A stretch of 64,000 bases of DNA from Ditylenchus dipsaci (GCA_004194705.1 SADC01001227.1:434001-498000); one strand, 5' to 3'; positions 23,084-35,484 are shown, numbered from the stretch's first letter. A program made the numbers and translations. Notes: generated by a model not told the origin, from the sequence alone.

Positions 23084-23371
23084 TTGGTAGTTTTATTTAT
23101 AAAGAGTAGCAGCAATAGTAGTCTAACGACCAAGGGCTATCCACTTACGGGCGGATATCCAAATAAATATTTAATTGGCTTTCTGCCACTCTCCAAATCC
23201 AGTGATTCTATCATCTGCAAAACATCTTATTGGCTTAAGCTCAAACCTTTTTGCGTCAAAACAAAACTTGGGACTGGTCTAACAATAGAAGCGTTCTGTG
23301 AATCCATTAACTATGCTTTTATGCAGAAGTTGCGGTGGGAAAACAATAAGAGTATGCCGTCATCTGTTTAG
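23084..23371 (+). CDS. Unrecognised possible terminal exon
   Basis: A 95-codon open frame following an AG (about 23087), ending in TAG before a C run. The composition is unlike nearby repeats: YPLTGGYPNKYLIGFLPLS, KTSYWLKLKPFCVKTK, FCESINYAFMQKLRWENN. Cys and aromatic residues are spread as in a real protein, but I recognise no domain and see no partner exon. It could be the last exon of a secreted or membrane protein, or chance. Confidence 0.25.
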   Translation: MVVLFIKSSSNSSLTTKGYPLTGGYPNKYLIGFLPLSKSSDSIICKTSYWLKLKPFCVKTKLGTGLTIEAFCESINYAFMQKLRWENNKSMPSSV

Positions 23372-23785
23372 CCCCCCCCCTATTAATGTGTTGCACTAAT
23401 TGTATTATGGCGTAGATAATATGCTTAGTGGTTAATAAAAACTTTTTGTATGACCAAGTGGTTTGTAGTCGACTGGTATTTTGACCTACGTTGGCACTTT
23501 GAGCAGCTAGTTATAAGAATCTCTTCATTAATTAATGTTCTTGCCATAAGTGAGTATTTTAAAATATTTTTTAGGCTAGATAATCTATATAGATGAGCTT
23601 CTCGAAAGCTGTTGCATTTTCTCATTTTTTTGATGGAAAAGGCAATTGAAATTATTGTTTTGTTTTGAGTATAGCTTTGTTCTGGGCAGAGATATTTTTT
23701 GTTTTAATTCTTGAATAGGTTTTTTATGATTTTTTTAAGAAAAAAGTTTGATAGGCGATGTATTTTGTGTTTCGGATATTTTAGC

Positions 23786-24013
23786 CTAGGGTTGTGAAAG
23801 GAGCATATGCTCGAGCAGATTGGTGAATTTCAAGCATATGCTTGGCCTACAGTCAACCCTCCAAATAGAAACCAGTGCAACTGTACAGTTAACTGTACGG
23901 CCACAGTTAAGGGTTAAAATATGTCAAGCACATGCGCGAATATGCTCGAAAAAAAAAGGCAAATGCTCGAGCATATGCTCCTAATCAATCTGCTCAAGCA
24001 TTTTCACACCCCT
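23786..24013. mobile_element. hAT-like MITE, GCATATGCTCGAGC family, perfect 8-bp target duplication
   Basis: Ends CTAGGGTTGTGAAAG and TTTTCACACCCCT. ATTTTAGC flanks it exactly on both sides (23778-23785, 24014-24021). The interior consists of repeated AGCATATGCTCGAGC-type words near each end. Confidence 0.85.
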
Positions 24014-24116
24014 ATTTTAGCTTGATTAATTTAGTAAAAAAAAATATTGTAATATACTAGTGATTTGTGTCTCAAATGTGTGAGCGTGCGCATCATTTCC
24101 CTTGAAGCCTTGAAAC

Positions 24117-24567
24117 CAGGGTGGTGTCCTCAGCCGGCTGAGTCTTAACTCAGCCGCCAGCGGCTGAGGATGACGGCTGAGTTAAAATTTTTGGCCCGGC
24201 TGAGGAAAATTTTTAGACCTCAGCCGGCTGAGGCTGATAGCTCAGTTAAAATTTTGACCTGGCTGATGGCTGAGGCTGAGGTGGAATTTTTCCAACTCAG
24301 TTGGCTGAAGAAAATTTCGTATTAAAGTTTTGGCATTTTGTTTATTTTTAACTGTTTTTTCTGATGATTTTGAAGTGATTAGCTGATAAAAAAAAGTTCA
24401 GTGATGAAATTTCCTTCCAGGCTCTTCCAGGCTCACTCAGCCATCAGCCTCAGCCGCTGAGGCTGTGTCTGAGGTAAAATTTTGACCTGGCTGACGGCTG
24501 AGGACGATTTTCCCAACTCAGCCGGCTGAGCCTGATGGCTGAGGTAATCGTCAAATATACCACCCTG
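24117..24567. mobile_element. hAT-like MITE, CAGCCGGCTGAGG family
   Basis: Ends CAGGGTGGT and ACCACCCTG. Flanks CTTGAAAC and ATTGAAAG match at 6 of 8 positions. About half the element is CTCAGCCGGCTGAGG, GGCTGATGGCTGAGG and near variants, in groups at both ends. Confidence 0.72.
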
Positions 24568-24827
24568 ATTGAAAGCCGCCTGAATAAATCTAAGATTTTT
24601 TTTTCATCAGAAACGCATGTACAGATTATTTTTTCTCAGCTCAAGCAAGAAAAATGTCATGACTCTAAAATTAGCTCTCTTTATTGAAATTTAGCTGTAG
24701 ATACCACATCGAAGTTGATTTAAACAAAAATAAACCGAAGTTAATGTAATTTTTCAAATGTTCTTTAATAAAATACATTTTTTTTAAATATGTCTTTTGC
24801 TTAACTGAATTTTTGTGAGGAAATTTT

Positions 24828-25235
24828 TAGGCATGATGGTTTTGGTATTTGCGGCTGTGCGGCTGCGGCTTTTTACACAAAATAAAGTGCGGCTGCGGCT
24901 ATTTATCCTTGGTTTCTAATAAAACAAATACTGAAATTTAATTTTAATATTGTTTTGCTAGAAACTAGTTTGAAAAATCCGAACAGAAGTTCAATGATTA
25001 CGAAAAAAATCGAATTGGCGGGCACCACCTGTGATAGCGTGGGATCGCCCATTTAACGAGAAGTTCACTCAAATAAGGGTTCATATAAAGGAGTGTCATT
25101 CTCAAATTATTAAGTGTGGCTAAGGAAAAATTGCGGCTGCGGCTTGCGGCTATTTGAAAAATGTTGCTGCGGCTATGCGGTTGCGGCTATTTTCTGAAAA
25201 TTGCTGCGGCTAACCGCTAGCCACAATCATCCCTA
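24828..25235. mobile_element. hAT-like MITE, TGCGGCTGCGGCT family, perfect 8-bp target duplication
   Basis: Ends TAGGCATGATGGTT and CACAATCATCCCTA, flanked by GAAATTTT on both sides (24820-24827, 25236-25243). The ends are made of GCGGCTGCGGCTATTT words. The middle (about 24965-25050) is an older fragment resembling one arm of the palindrome at 32577-32812. Confidence 0.85.
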
Positions 25236-25243
25236 GAAATTTT

Positions 25244-26465
25244 GCATTTTAAAGAAAACATACATGTACAAACATACATGTACATACATGTGTAGGAATA
25301 TTTGAATTAAACAAACTTAAGCAGGTGAAAAATAGACAAGGACAAAGAACAGTTTAGCGCGAATTCTAAAAACAGTCTTTTTTAACTTTTTATTATTTTT
25401 ATCTTTTTATTCATGTAAAGTGTCTAAAACTGCCTTAACAAGCTTGATTAGTAATTTAATAATTAGATTTAATTATTTGTTTCATATTAAAATTCTAAAA
25501 ATGACGATTTTAGGCAAATGGGATATTCTATGTTTTATATGACCTTTTATAAATGTGTATCCCATTTGGTCGCATATTTTGACGCATTTTTGTTATTAAG
25601 TTATTTAGCTTTATTTTTAGAGTAAAGTCATGTATTTTTTCGAAAGATCTTCATCAAGTCAAGTAGTTTTTTAAATCAGATTATGTTTACGATTATAATC
25701 TATTAAGTTAAAGAGGCTTGTTGATTTATAAAGATGCTTTTGTATCATCCTTAAATACTTAAAAGTTTGAGCTGTAGTGGGTGGTGAGCTGTATTATTTA
25801 AAGAAAAAAAAAATAATAACAACTAGTTTATGACCTTTTACTCTGATTTTCGAGTATTACACTTACAGATCTATACAATCGCAAAATGTATACAGAAATT
25901 GAAGTATATAAACCTGGTTCATTAAACCTTGTTCATCGGTCTAGAGAAATTTTTATTTCAGAAAAATCATTTTGAGATCCAAACTTTGAAAAGGGCAGCG
26001 GAGGACCAAGGCGAATTTTCATTAAAATTTTTGTGGGCACTATTTTTGTTAGGACTTCTCAACAGGAGAATCAAGTCCAAAAATTTATGTTTAAGGATCT
26101 TATCTATACATCTTATCTAATGATGGGTCATAACAGTCACATTTGGCAATTGAAAAACAAAAATCGGCCACTGAATATCCAAAATTAGCACTTTTCAGGG
26201 TTTTCCGGGCTTTCTTCACGCCAGAACTCGGAATTTTTTATAAGCTCAACAATATGCTATAAAGGAATTTCGAATTCAATTTTATGGCTAGGCGCTTACT
26301 TTGTAAGCTATGAAAAATACCACTTGTGCAAAACGATTATTGAAAAAATAAAAAGATTTGTTAAGAAAAAAAATTAAAAAACGTTAAAAGGCTTGCTTTT
26401 AATCACTTTTAATTTAAAAATTATCTCAAAAGTTAGCACTTCGAAATTTTAGCGGTATTCAAAGA
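25244..26465. other. Unique AT-rich spacer
   Basis: Nothing supportable. ACATACATGTACA micro-repeats at 25259-25292; the open frame 25929-26120 has no domain. Confidence 0.4.
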
Positions 26466-26473
26466 CTTCTGAC

Positions 26474-27538
26474 TAGGGTTGGTGGATAGGAAAATTCCCG
26501 GGAATGTTTGAAGCGGGAAAATTCCGGGAAAATTTCGCGGGAAAACAAAAGCTGTATATCGAAATGATCAGGTGGATATCAGTAGTACTGAGGCCAAGTT
26601 TTCGCACTTGAAAGGATGCCGCCTTTGTGCCCCATACCTATTGGCACTTTCAAAGAGAAGCCCATAGTATAGGAGGATGTTAAGCTCCGCCCCTTTTTGA
26701 CCATACCTATGGGCATCAAAATATAGGTCAACAACAGCTGTTACATAGCATTGCGATATTAGCTGTTGTTGACCTATATTTTGAATAGGTAGGGTCCAAA
26801 AGGGGCGGAGCTAACAGCCTCCTACACCTATGGGCTTCTCTTTGAAAGTGCCCATAGGTATGGGGCACAAAGGCGGCATCCTTTCAAGTGCGAAAACTTG
26901 CCTCAGTACTACTGATATCACCTGGTCGGTGAAACCTACGTCGGATTTCCGGATTGGTGGCGGTGGCTGAAGTCGCAATTTCGGTCTTAAAAAACCTGAT
27001 TTCCTGCACGATTTTTACATAGAATAGCACTTTTTGTTTATTAAGACAACAATATTTTTTTGAATCTGTGCAAGACAACCACGATCATTTCAAACTCAAT
27101 TCACATTGCAAATTCGACTTAAAACCGTGACTTCAAACCGAAACCGGTGCTGTGCCCCGTTTTTACGACACCTCGATTTCCGAGTTTTTTTTTGTTTTGG
27201 AGTCCTTGAATTCGTTTGGTTCGGCTTTATGAATCCGGCTTCATGTATTGAAAATCGCCTGAAGTTTTTCGAAAATCCCCCTAACTTTTGGGGTCCAATT
27301 TTCGAACAATTTGCTTCAATGTCACAAAAGTAACATTTTTCATAACAAATTTTTAATTTCACATCATATACCAAAATATAGCTGACATTCTAGTGCAGTG
27401 CCCTTTTCCAAGACTTTGATGTATTTATGCATGATTTCGATTAAGTTGTCGTCAAATTCTTTGACTTTTCAAATTTTCCGATTTTTTCCGACTTCGTGAA
27501 TTTTGCCGGGGATTTTAATCGGGAAACTGCCAACCATA
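26474..27538. mobile_element. hAT-like element, TTCCCGGGAA family, perfect 8-bp target duplication
   Basis: Ends TAGGGTTGGTGG and CTGCCAACCATA, flanked by CTTCTGAC at 26466-26473 and 27539-27546. Subterminal AAATTCCCGGGAA-like words lie at the left and GATTTTCCG-like words at the right. 1065 bp with no intact transposase. A 356-bp hairpin element is nested inside. Confidence 0.85.
26569..26924. mobile_element. Long near-perfect hairpin element
   Basis: Begins CAGGTGGATATCAGTAGTAC and ends with the inverse. Arms of about 165-175 bp (for example GCCCCATACCTATTGGCAC, AGCTCCGCCCC, TATAGGTCAACAACAGC and their inverses) are separated by a loop of about 18 bases. Non-coding; a transcript would fold into one long duplex. 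Confidence 0.85.
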
Positions 27539-27765
27539 CTTCTGACTAATTCTCTTTTAAATTACTTGGTATTTGAAATTGCAAATTTAAACAAGTCACT
27601 TTTTAAAGATGTATTATGCCTAACTGCAACTTTTACTACGGATTTTTAGTATAATTTGCAGACAATCGCAGAAACGAAATCAAATGAACAATTGCTTATT
27701 TGAGCTCAAAAAGTGGTTTCTAAATATCGTAAACTATTCAACGATATGTCGTGAGAAAAAAACAC

Positions 27766-27832
27766 ATTTTCGTCGCTAGTAGCGAATATCACCACCCTAC
27801 CCCGGGGTGGGTATTCGCTACTAAAATGTGTT
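27766..27832. repeat. Small palindrome with GCTAGTAGCGAATA ends
   Basis: GCTAGTAGCGAATATCACC, then CCCCGGGGTGGG, then GTATTCGCTACTA. Same terminus as the 11262-11515 repeat and the family B copy near 58 kb. Confidence 0.6.
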
Positions 27833-27839
27833 TTTTATT

Positions 27840-29570
27840 ATGGCTAAATAAAGTATAACTAGCAGATCTATAGTAATTTTACCAGTGAAGTCAAAGGACA
27901 GTCCCCCAAAATTACTTTCGTTTCTGCCATTAGGCTGTCTAATTACAGAATAGCTGGTTAGAACAGTTTTGAAAACTCTTTCAATAGCTGACAAAAAATA
28001 GTTTGTAATATTAAGGCTGATATTTGTTACTCACAAAAAGCTCTTTGCATTTATTAATAATAAAGCCGAATTTTAAAACTACTGTAGCTATTTTTGTTCA
28101 ATTAAGCAGTTAAAGCAATAACAAAAATTCATCACGCATCTAGTTTCAATGTTCTTCACACTCCCAAGTATTTGAACCTTGGCCCAGCATTCTTTGCAGT
28201 TTTCTATTTACTAGCACTTGAATTTTTATAAATCAGCAGAGCAAGCAGATGTCTGTCCCCGTATTGACGTGTGTGCCCTAATGGACCCTCTGCTATACTT
28301 CACATTTTTACAAATTTATTATTCTAATAACAACGGTTTCGTGCCCTAACTTCTAATGTGTAGCCTACACTGGCTGACGCAAATACACTCAGGTGAACTG
28401 AGCAATTAATTTTGATTGAAACACTAGCCGTAAATCAGTTTTCAATCACTTGTTTTGACTAATTTAACCATTTCTGTTAGACACGAATGAAAAAAATTCT
28501 CAGATTTCTCGGCTTTTTAAATTTTTCGTGAATATTAAAGTCTGATATTAATCGAATACTAGTGTATGATACCTGTATAGGACACTTAAGAAACAATTTT
28601 GTGTTAGTAAAACATAGCTAGAGTTTTTATGGTAGTGGAGAAGACTGGAACGGATTATTAGAAAAAATAGCGAACTGGCTATTTTTGGGCTATTTAATGG
28701 ATTTCGAACAAGTATCTAGACCACATCCAGCTTATACCTTCTAAGAATTGCGGACCACAAACTTCGTCTAAAAGGCAGTTTAAAATAAAAACTTGAGTAC
28801 TCTGCCTTAGTTCTAAAACAAGTTCTTGATTTGAAGGAGATCAGGTCTCTCTGCATGACATCATGATGTCCTGTATTTCCAATGGATATAAAAATAGTAA
28901 AGCAGGACTAAGCCAGATTGTTAGAACAGTAGAATGCCGCTGTAGTGCTTTTTCAAGTGACGAAATTTTTTTCCATTTTTAGAAGACATGAATTTTTTTT
29001 CATGTGTTTCAGTAGAAAACAATAAGAATATGTGCAAAACATTTTTACTATCAGTTTTTCATTGAGTATTATAAGACAACAAGCCGTATATTTTCTAAAA
29101 TTTTCAGGATTTTCGAGGAGCTAAAATATAGTCACTGAGCTTGTATTATTAGAGAATATACGTTATTTGGATAAAAAAATTAGATTTTTTCACAGCCTGT
29201 AAGTGAACATCAATAAATTCAACGGCAAAGACGACGGGTAGGATCAAGAATAGAAAAATTGCCTGCCTGAAAGACTTAGAAAATTCTAATTTCATGTGTG
29301 CAACCTTTTCTTACCTGAGTAGTCCTAATTTTAGCAAGTTATTATTCCTGCGTTATGCAGTGTTTTTTACTTATTAATCCAGTTATTGAATTTTTCTCTA
29401 ATAACTTTTTTTCTGATAATAGTTTGTCTAAGAAAAAATAATTTTAATATTTATCAAGGTGAATAAAAATATTTTGTTTATTGAAAACTTAGATGATTAT
29501 TTATAAATGTGATGTGTTTGCAGTTCTTTTTAGTTCAAGAAGCTCTACAATAGTATAAATTTTAAAACTC
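27840..29570. other. Unique intergenic DNA
   Basis: No gene, repeat pair or RNA gene that I can support in this 1.7-kb stretch. Confidence 0.4.
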
Positions 29571-29576
29571 GTCATT

Positions 29577-29798
29577 TTATTTTGCATATTTAACAATATG
29601 AATAACTTCCTGTTTCGCATTGTTTTTGCTTACACTTAATTGTATGACTCTCTCCAAACTTAAAGAAGATTTAGGGAGTGCTGCTACTGCTTTAAATAAG
29701 TTAGGCCGTACTTCCGGGTTTCCAGCCACGCATTTTCTTTGAGACATTTCAGGCTTCTTCAGCCTATTTAGCGGTTGTAAGTTCTCGGATTGAGTCAA
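29577..29798 (-). CDS. Unrecognised small open frame
   Basis: Minus-strand ATG to stop, 73 codons, hydrophilic: MTQSENLQPLNRLKKPEM, AGNPEVRPNLFKAVAALPKS, SLERVIQLSVSKNN. No signal peptide or domain recognised. Composition is protein-like rather than repeat-derived, but the sequence alone does not show that it is expressed. Confidence 0.25.
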   Translation of the reverse strand: MTQSENLQPLNRLKKPEMSQRKCVAGNPEVRPNLFKAVAALPKSSLSLERVIQLSVSKNNAKQEVIHIVKYAK

Positions 29799-30299
29799 TT
29801 GGCTAATATAGCAGAGCTATAATCACTTTTCAATTAAATGCTTACGTTTCTACCAAGGAACGCCTATCTGTTTACAGAGATTCGGGTTGAAGTCTTCCTG
29901 TTCTTGCTACTCCTATATAAATCCTTTTATTTTGCCTACGTTTTGTAGATGTTTTCCTGTTTTCTATTTGTTCATTTTCACTGCCTCTACATGTGTTCGA
30001 ATTTTGCCAAAGGTTGGTGTAAAGGAGTTGTTTCTTATTTCCTATTATTCATTAATTAGTTGTAGTGGTTTTGAACTCATGTTAAATTGTTAGAAAATTT
30101 CATTTTGATTGTTTATTCGGAAACTTTATTGCCTTGTTTTTGGTTGCTGCTTAAATGGCCGGCCATTTATGACAATCCAGATCTTTTAAATTTTTACGAA
30201 AACCTTTTTATTTGTTTTGCATAGAATTTTTTTCCCACCGCCTGTGACAAATAAAACGAATTTCAAGTTATTTTAACCTAGCAATACGCTTGTTTTAAA

Positions 30300-30780
30300 A
30301 TAAGGTCTATGGATTACCAAGGGCGGAAAACCATGGCTAAAGTTATTTATATCGCATTTTTGAGCTTCTTGGGTCTTTATTTGGGTAGAAAACATGTTTT
30401 AGGGCGCGGCCGACCATTTTTGAAAATTTTTTGACCAAAATTGACTTTTCGCCTTGGTCCCCAAGGTAATTCACACCAGAAGGTATGTGGATAACCAGAA
30501 AATGGTTAGTTTTATGGTATTCTACTACGCTTCGGTCACTGGAGTTTGGCAAAAAGAGCCTCTATATCTATTTATGATCAAGAGTACTTCTCGGAATCAT
30601 GTCTAAGATAAGTGAGTGCGCGCATCTCTAACTCTCAAGCCCCCTGCGCCCCCAGGAGTTGAGATGCGCACACCCACATACCTTAGACAGATGCATAAAA
30701 AAGCATGCATACAAGAGTTTTCTTACGTGGTAGGCCCCAGATAACAGAACTATGTTCAACATCTTCTTTTTTGTTCAAAA
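30300..30780. mobile_element. Family B palindrome, copy 3
   Basis: Outer arm GTTTTAGGGCGCGGCC with CGCCTTGGTCCCCAAGGTAA, then GAGTACTTCTCGGAATCATG, TCTAAGATAAGTGAGTGCG, a CCCCCTGCGCCCCC centre, GTTGAGATGCGCACACCC, ACCTTAGACAGATGC and CATACAAGAGTTTTC. The right part extends to about 30780. Confidence 0.7.
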
Positions 30781-32027
30781 TTGGTCTCTTTTCGGTTCAT
30801 TTCCACTCTAATACAGGCTTAAATTCTTTTAAAGCAGGTCAAAAAGGGTACTTAAGGTGGAGCTAAAACTTAATTTTTATTGACCAGAACCCAAAAATAA
30901 TGTCTAATTCGAGCTCCAGAGTGATTTCAGGTCGATATAAGGTGTTTGGGAACACTTCGAAAAAAGTTGATTTGGGGGGGGGGGGGGGTTTGGGTTATAT
31001 GCAAGTCCATTCACATTCCAAGTACTTTCTCTTCATAATAAGCTTCCGCCAAACTTTATTTAAGTTTTAAAAGTATCGCGCTACTATTTTCAAACTCTAA
31101 TTTTTTTTAATTCCAAAAATAACCTATTGACAATGTAGTATTAGAGTGGGTAAGTATGTAGCGACAAAAATGTGTGTACAATATTGTTAAGTAGCTATTA
31201 TTGCTAAAAACAAGTGCCTACACAAAAAAGGTGACTATTTTGCTTGCAAAAAATACTGAAAACTCAAGGATTATTAAAGAGCTGCAAAGTCAGGGTGTCA
31301 TCTATCCAATTCACTTTCGCGTAATCTGCTTTGCAGTCGGGCTACAATCTGCTTTGTGTCCATGCATTGAGCAGTTTATTGTTTTATTTGCAATCCTTTT
31401 AGGGTTATCCTTTCAAAGTTTAATACCCTGAGAATGTGTTGTTATTGCTGATGCTGCTGAGTAATGGCTAATGAATTAGATTTTAAAAGCTACCTAAATA
31501 CTTTTACACGTCTATATAAAAGTATTGAAATCGCCTATTACCATACCTTTCCTAATAATTTGCCTAATTTTGTAATCCGCCTTTAATTAGGCAAGTGACG
31601 CAATAAGGTGCGCAGCACAAGTCCCACTGCTACTTAGCTCCCTTTTAGTTTGCGGAGGTGTGTTCTAAAAATTGAGTGGGGCTTTAGACAAGCTAGATAG
31701 CCTTATGATAGCATTTTTAAAAGTAACCTCAAGTTTTTATCAATCATTTTATTAGTTTTGTATATCTCTCGCAAGATAAAAAATTTAAGATTTTTAGAAA
31801 GCGCATTTTTGTGAATAGTTTGTAATGTTTTGAAAAATAGTTTGCAAAGACGTAAAGCAGCACTTGAGGCGGGGTTGAGATCTCAAAATTTTGAAAATAA
31901 GGAAATTTAGGGTGTTCTAACAAAATATGCTTTTTTATCCAGTGATTTTTCGGTTAAAAAATAACTTTTTGATGTAAAGTCTTAAAAAAATGATTTGGAG
32001 TCCCACAAATAAGGACAAATCTTATTA
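30781..32027. other. Intergenic stretch
   Basis: A 14-base G run at about 30976-30990. 30850-30975 is an inverse relative of 59230-59340, an outer fragment of family B. The open frame 31201-31431 is not convincing. Confidence 0.4.
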
Positions 32028-32171
32028 CAGTCAAACTTCGATATAACGTACGCCCTGCGGACCAGGTCAGGTGTACGTTATATCGGGGGAATTTTGACAG
32101 AGTTTATTATTAAAGGGACCTGGCCAGGTTTACGTTATATTGGGGGTGTACGTTATATCGAAGTTTGACTG
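32028..32171. mobile_element. Tigger-like MITE, GTACGTTATATCG type
   Basis: Ends CAGTCAAACTTCGATATAAC and inverse, TA on both sides, subterminal GTACGTTATATCGGGGG repeated. 144 bp. Confidence 0.8.
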
Positions 32172-32576
32172 TAATAAGGATGGATCCCATTCCTGATTCA
32201 AGCCATCTTTCGGCATTGATTTCTACCACGACTGTTTTGCTGCCTACAAAAGTCGTTGAAACGTTCAGGTTAAAGGCATATAAGCAGAAATATCGGTAGT
32301 AATATATATTTCATACTGTCTTATAGAGGTATCAAATAAAAGTAGAAACCAATGTCGGAAGGTAGCCGTAAGTGTGCTATCGCCCTTAAGCTAAAACAAA
32401 ATATATGCTCATTGAACTACCATTTTTTTACTCCATGCCATTTAGCCATTTACTTTATCCATCCCGCTTCTAGTGTTAAGAGTCAGGATAAGTTGGTGGT
32501 AAACCAAAATTTTATCTTATTATCACAAAATATCTTATTATCACCGAGAAGACCGATAAAAAATGGTTAACTTATT

Positions 32577-32812
32577 TAAAGGCCTGACCTCTTCCTACTC
32601 GGTGGTCCCCGCCAATTCAAAAATTTTCTCTTGATCATTGGACTTCTGTACGGATTTTTCCGCTAGGTTTCTAACAAAACTAAGCCTAAAATGTGATTTC
32701 AGGCCTAGTTTGTTAGAAACGTGGCGGAAAAATCCGTACAGAAGTCCAATGATCGAGGGAAATTTTTGAATTGGCGGGGGACCACCGAGTAGGAAGAGGT
32801 CAGGCCCTTTAA
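32577..32812. mobile_element. Near-perfect palindromic MITE
   Basis: Arms of about 105 bp: AAAGGCCTGACCTCTTCC, ACTCGGTGGTCCCCGCC, TTGATCATTGGACTTCTGTA and inverses, around a short loop (CTAAAATGTGATTTCAGG). A diverged arm of the same family is inside the element at 24828-25235. Confidence 0.75.
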
Positions 32813-32814
32813 GT

Positions 32815-35470
32815 GTTAGTTTGTTAAGTGTTTTAACTTACAGCTTTTTGTATAACACCACTTTTTCAATATGTTAAATTTTATTGTCCCAAGCTCATTA
32901 AAAGTTTTTTTAATATTTAAATAATTTGGTTAATTTTTCAGATATTTTTAAATAATTTTTTTCCGAAAATCTCTCTTTAATTTTAAATATTTTTACAGAC
33001 CAACTTTTTACGTATTTTTCCTTGATTTTTTTTTAAATATAGTGCTAAAGCTTAAGATTATCAGTAGAGGATATAACAGGCAAGGACTAAAAAGGTCAAC
33101 ATTTTTCACCTTTCATGTCAGTGCTTTAACATTCTATTCTTGTATTTTGACGACATAATTCTTATTTCTTTCATAAAGTCTTGTGATGCCCCAAAGAACG
33201 ATGTCATTTTCTTTTGCTCAGACGCAAAAATATGCGATCATAGTATATATTAAAAAAATAGGATCAAAACGTGATGTATAGTTGACTCTCTTCATAGTGT
33301 AGTCGAAGCGACCCAAAAAATGCAGTGTATATATAGAGCGACTACTGAGAGAGGCGGTTTGACCTAATACCATTACATGAATACTATTTAGCTTCTACAA
33401 AACTTTTAAAATAATCATCACATTTTTACTCATACTTTATTTATCACAATTTTTCGATTACTGTGAAAAAAGTATTGACGGTTTGAACTGTCAGCAAAAA
33501 GGTGGCTATTAAGGTTATTCTTGGCTCAGCAAAACCTTATAGATGTCCTTTAATGTAAAAAGCCGTAAAAGCACCTGTTTCAAGCAGTCATGCCTCTACC
33601 CACTCCCTGTATTAGGCCTTGCGCATTATGCGGAACTTGTTTATAGTTGCTATTGAATGTTTGCTAGATGATTGATCCTTAAATTATTACTCTAGTTTTG
33701 CATTTTTAAAAATAAAAATGTTTCGTAAGAACACGTTGTTTGCTGTTTGTTTCGTGAATGCTTAAGCATTATTTTGCTTATAATCTTATTTTAGATTAAT
33801 ATTCAAAAGCTTTGAGCATTTAACAATGTATTTATAGGTCTTTAAAATTTTTAGAATATTTTAAATTCCACAAAAAAATTTAATTTTGAACCCATGATTA
33901 TTGTATGCTTAGATATGCTTAGATACGCTTGTACATGCTTAGACTCTGAAAAGCCAAATTTTAGCTTTTAAAAAAGTATTTTGTTCGTCTGATGTTTACA
34001 GAAATTTATTGAAATTTTTTTTTTGAAAATCATTCTGTTTTCATTGTGTTATTTACTTTATCAGTCATGCCTCCTTTCAAATACTTGAAGTGTAAAATTG
34101 AATCTCAGTTTATGAGGAGTTTAGTTTTTTAAAGTTTACACCACCGAAACTATTAAAATATAGTTCATACTGATCAATCAGAGATAAATGATAAATGCTT
34201 GACTAAGAACTAGGAAACTAGACTAGGAAACTAGTCTAGGGCTCCGCTACCGAGGGGCCAGCCCGTTCTCTCTAATTCCCCTCTTTTCTTATTCGAGCTT
34301 TCCAAACTTCTACCCCCACCATCTCAAACTTTTTGTTGGAGAGGCCTTATAATTGTATGAATTCAGATTGGACATGCTTAATGATGATTGGATATGGAAA
34401 GTTGTAACGTAGGGGTTATTGACTGTTCAACTGAAAAGGGTTGTAGGACTGTGGATGATAGGAATTGCATCAATAGTTGATGATGGAATGGTGAAAGTAA
34501 AAAGTGGTTTAATGTTTAATTGAATAAACGTCAGAAAGAAATTGAATATCAGATTGTTGAGTCATGAAGTCGATTGGATGTATAAACTTCACTTAGATTC
34601 AATTCAGACAGTCGAATCGATCCAAATGGATAGATTGACCAATCCAGCCAGTTGAATGATAAATGCTTAACCCTATAATCTTGAAAAATATTATAGAGAA
34701 TTACAGCACTTAATATCTCTCCAAAAATGGAAAATATTATGTTTTCTTTTCATCCCGTTCTTTGTTTATTGACCTTTTGAAGAGGTGAATTTAATTAGAA
34801 TCAGTTTGTTTGAAGTCTAGACACTATTCCGCAAGGCTTTGCAAATTTGCTAAATTTCACAAAGAGGGCCTTTAAAAAAAGCTTTGACCCTCGCCTCAGG
34901 GCTTCTTCACACAGTTCGATCCCGAGAAAATGACATCAAGCTGGTGTAAAAACAACAATTTGTGTGTTGGCACAGGTTCACCGATGAATGGATCTTTTGT
35001 TGAGCTGTTAATCCAATTAATAGGGGAGGCTGGTCTCACACGTTGCCAATTTACGCGGTTGAGCAGAAAACATTAATTTTCTTAGCTTGTTGTCTTAAAA
35101 ATGTTCCTTGTTCCTTTAACCCAAACTTTTTACACTATTATTTGTGCTTCTAATATAACCCGAAACTTCCTGGAGATTACTTTCTCTTTGTTTGTTGTCT
35201 GCTTGTTGGACAAAAAGGATTATCAATTCACAAAATTAATTTTGTTTTTTGGCTTAATAAAAGAGGCGTTCGTTTTTATAATAAAAGTTTTTTGACCATC
35301 TATTTGCAATATTTCGTGGTTTGCATAGCAAGAAATGTTTGTGTTGAAGAGTGGTATCCAAAGACGCATTTCCGACAGTACCTTCTTTTTAAAGTTTTAA
35401 GTCTCTTAATTTCAGAATCCATTTAGCCTGCTAAAACATAAATCAACTTATATTTGTGCTTGAAAGAAAT
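32815..35470. other. Long intergenic stretch without recognised genes
   Basis: A decayed Tigger-like pair at 33278-33362 (GTTGACTCTCTTCATAGTG against ATATAGAGCGACTACTGAG) and a small GCTTAGATAYGCTTAG repeat at 33910-33945. Otherwise plain AT-rich DNA. Confidence 0.4.
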
Positions 35471-35484
35471 GAGCTATACATGCC

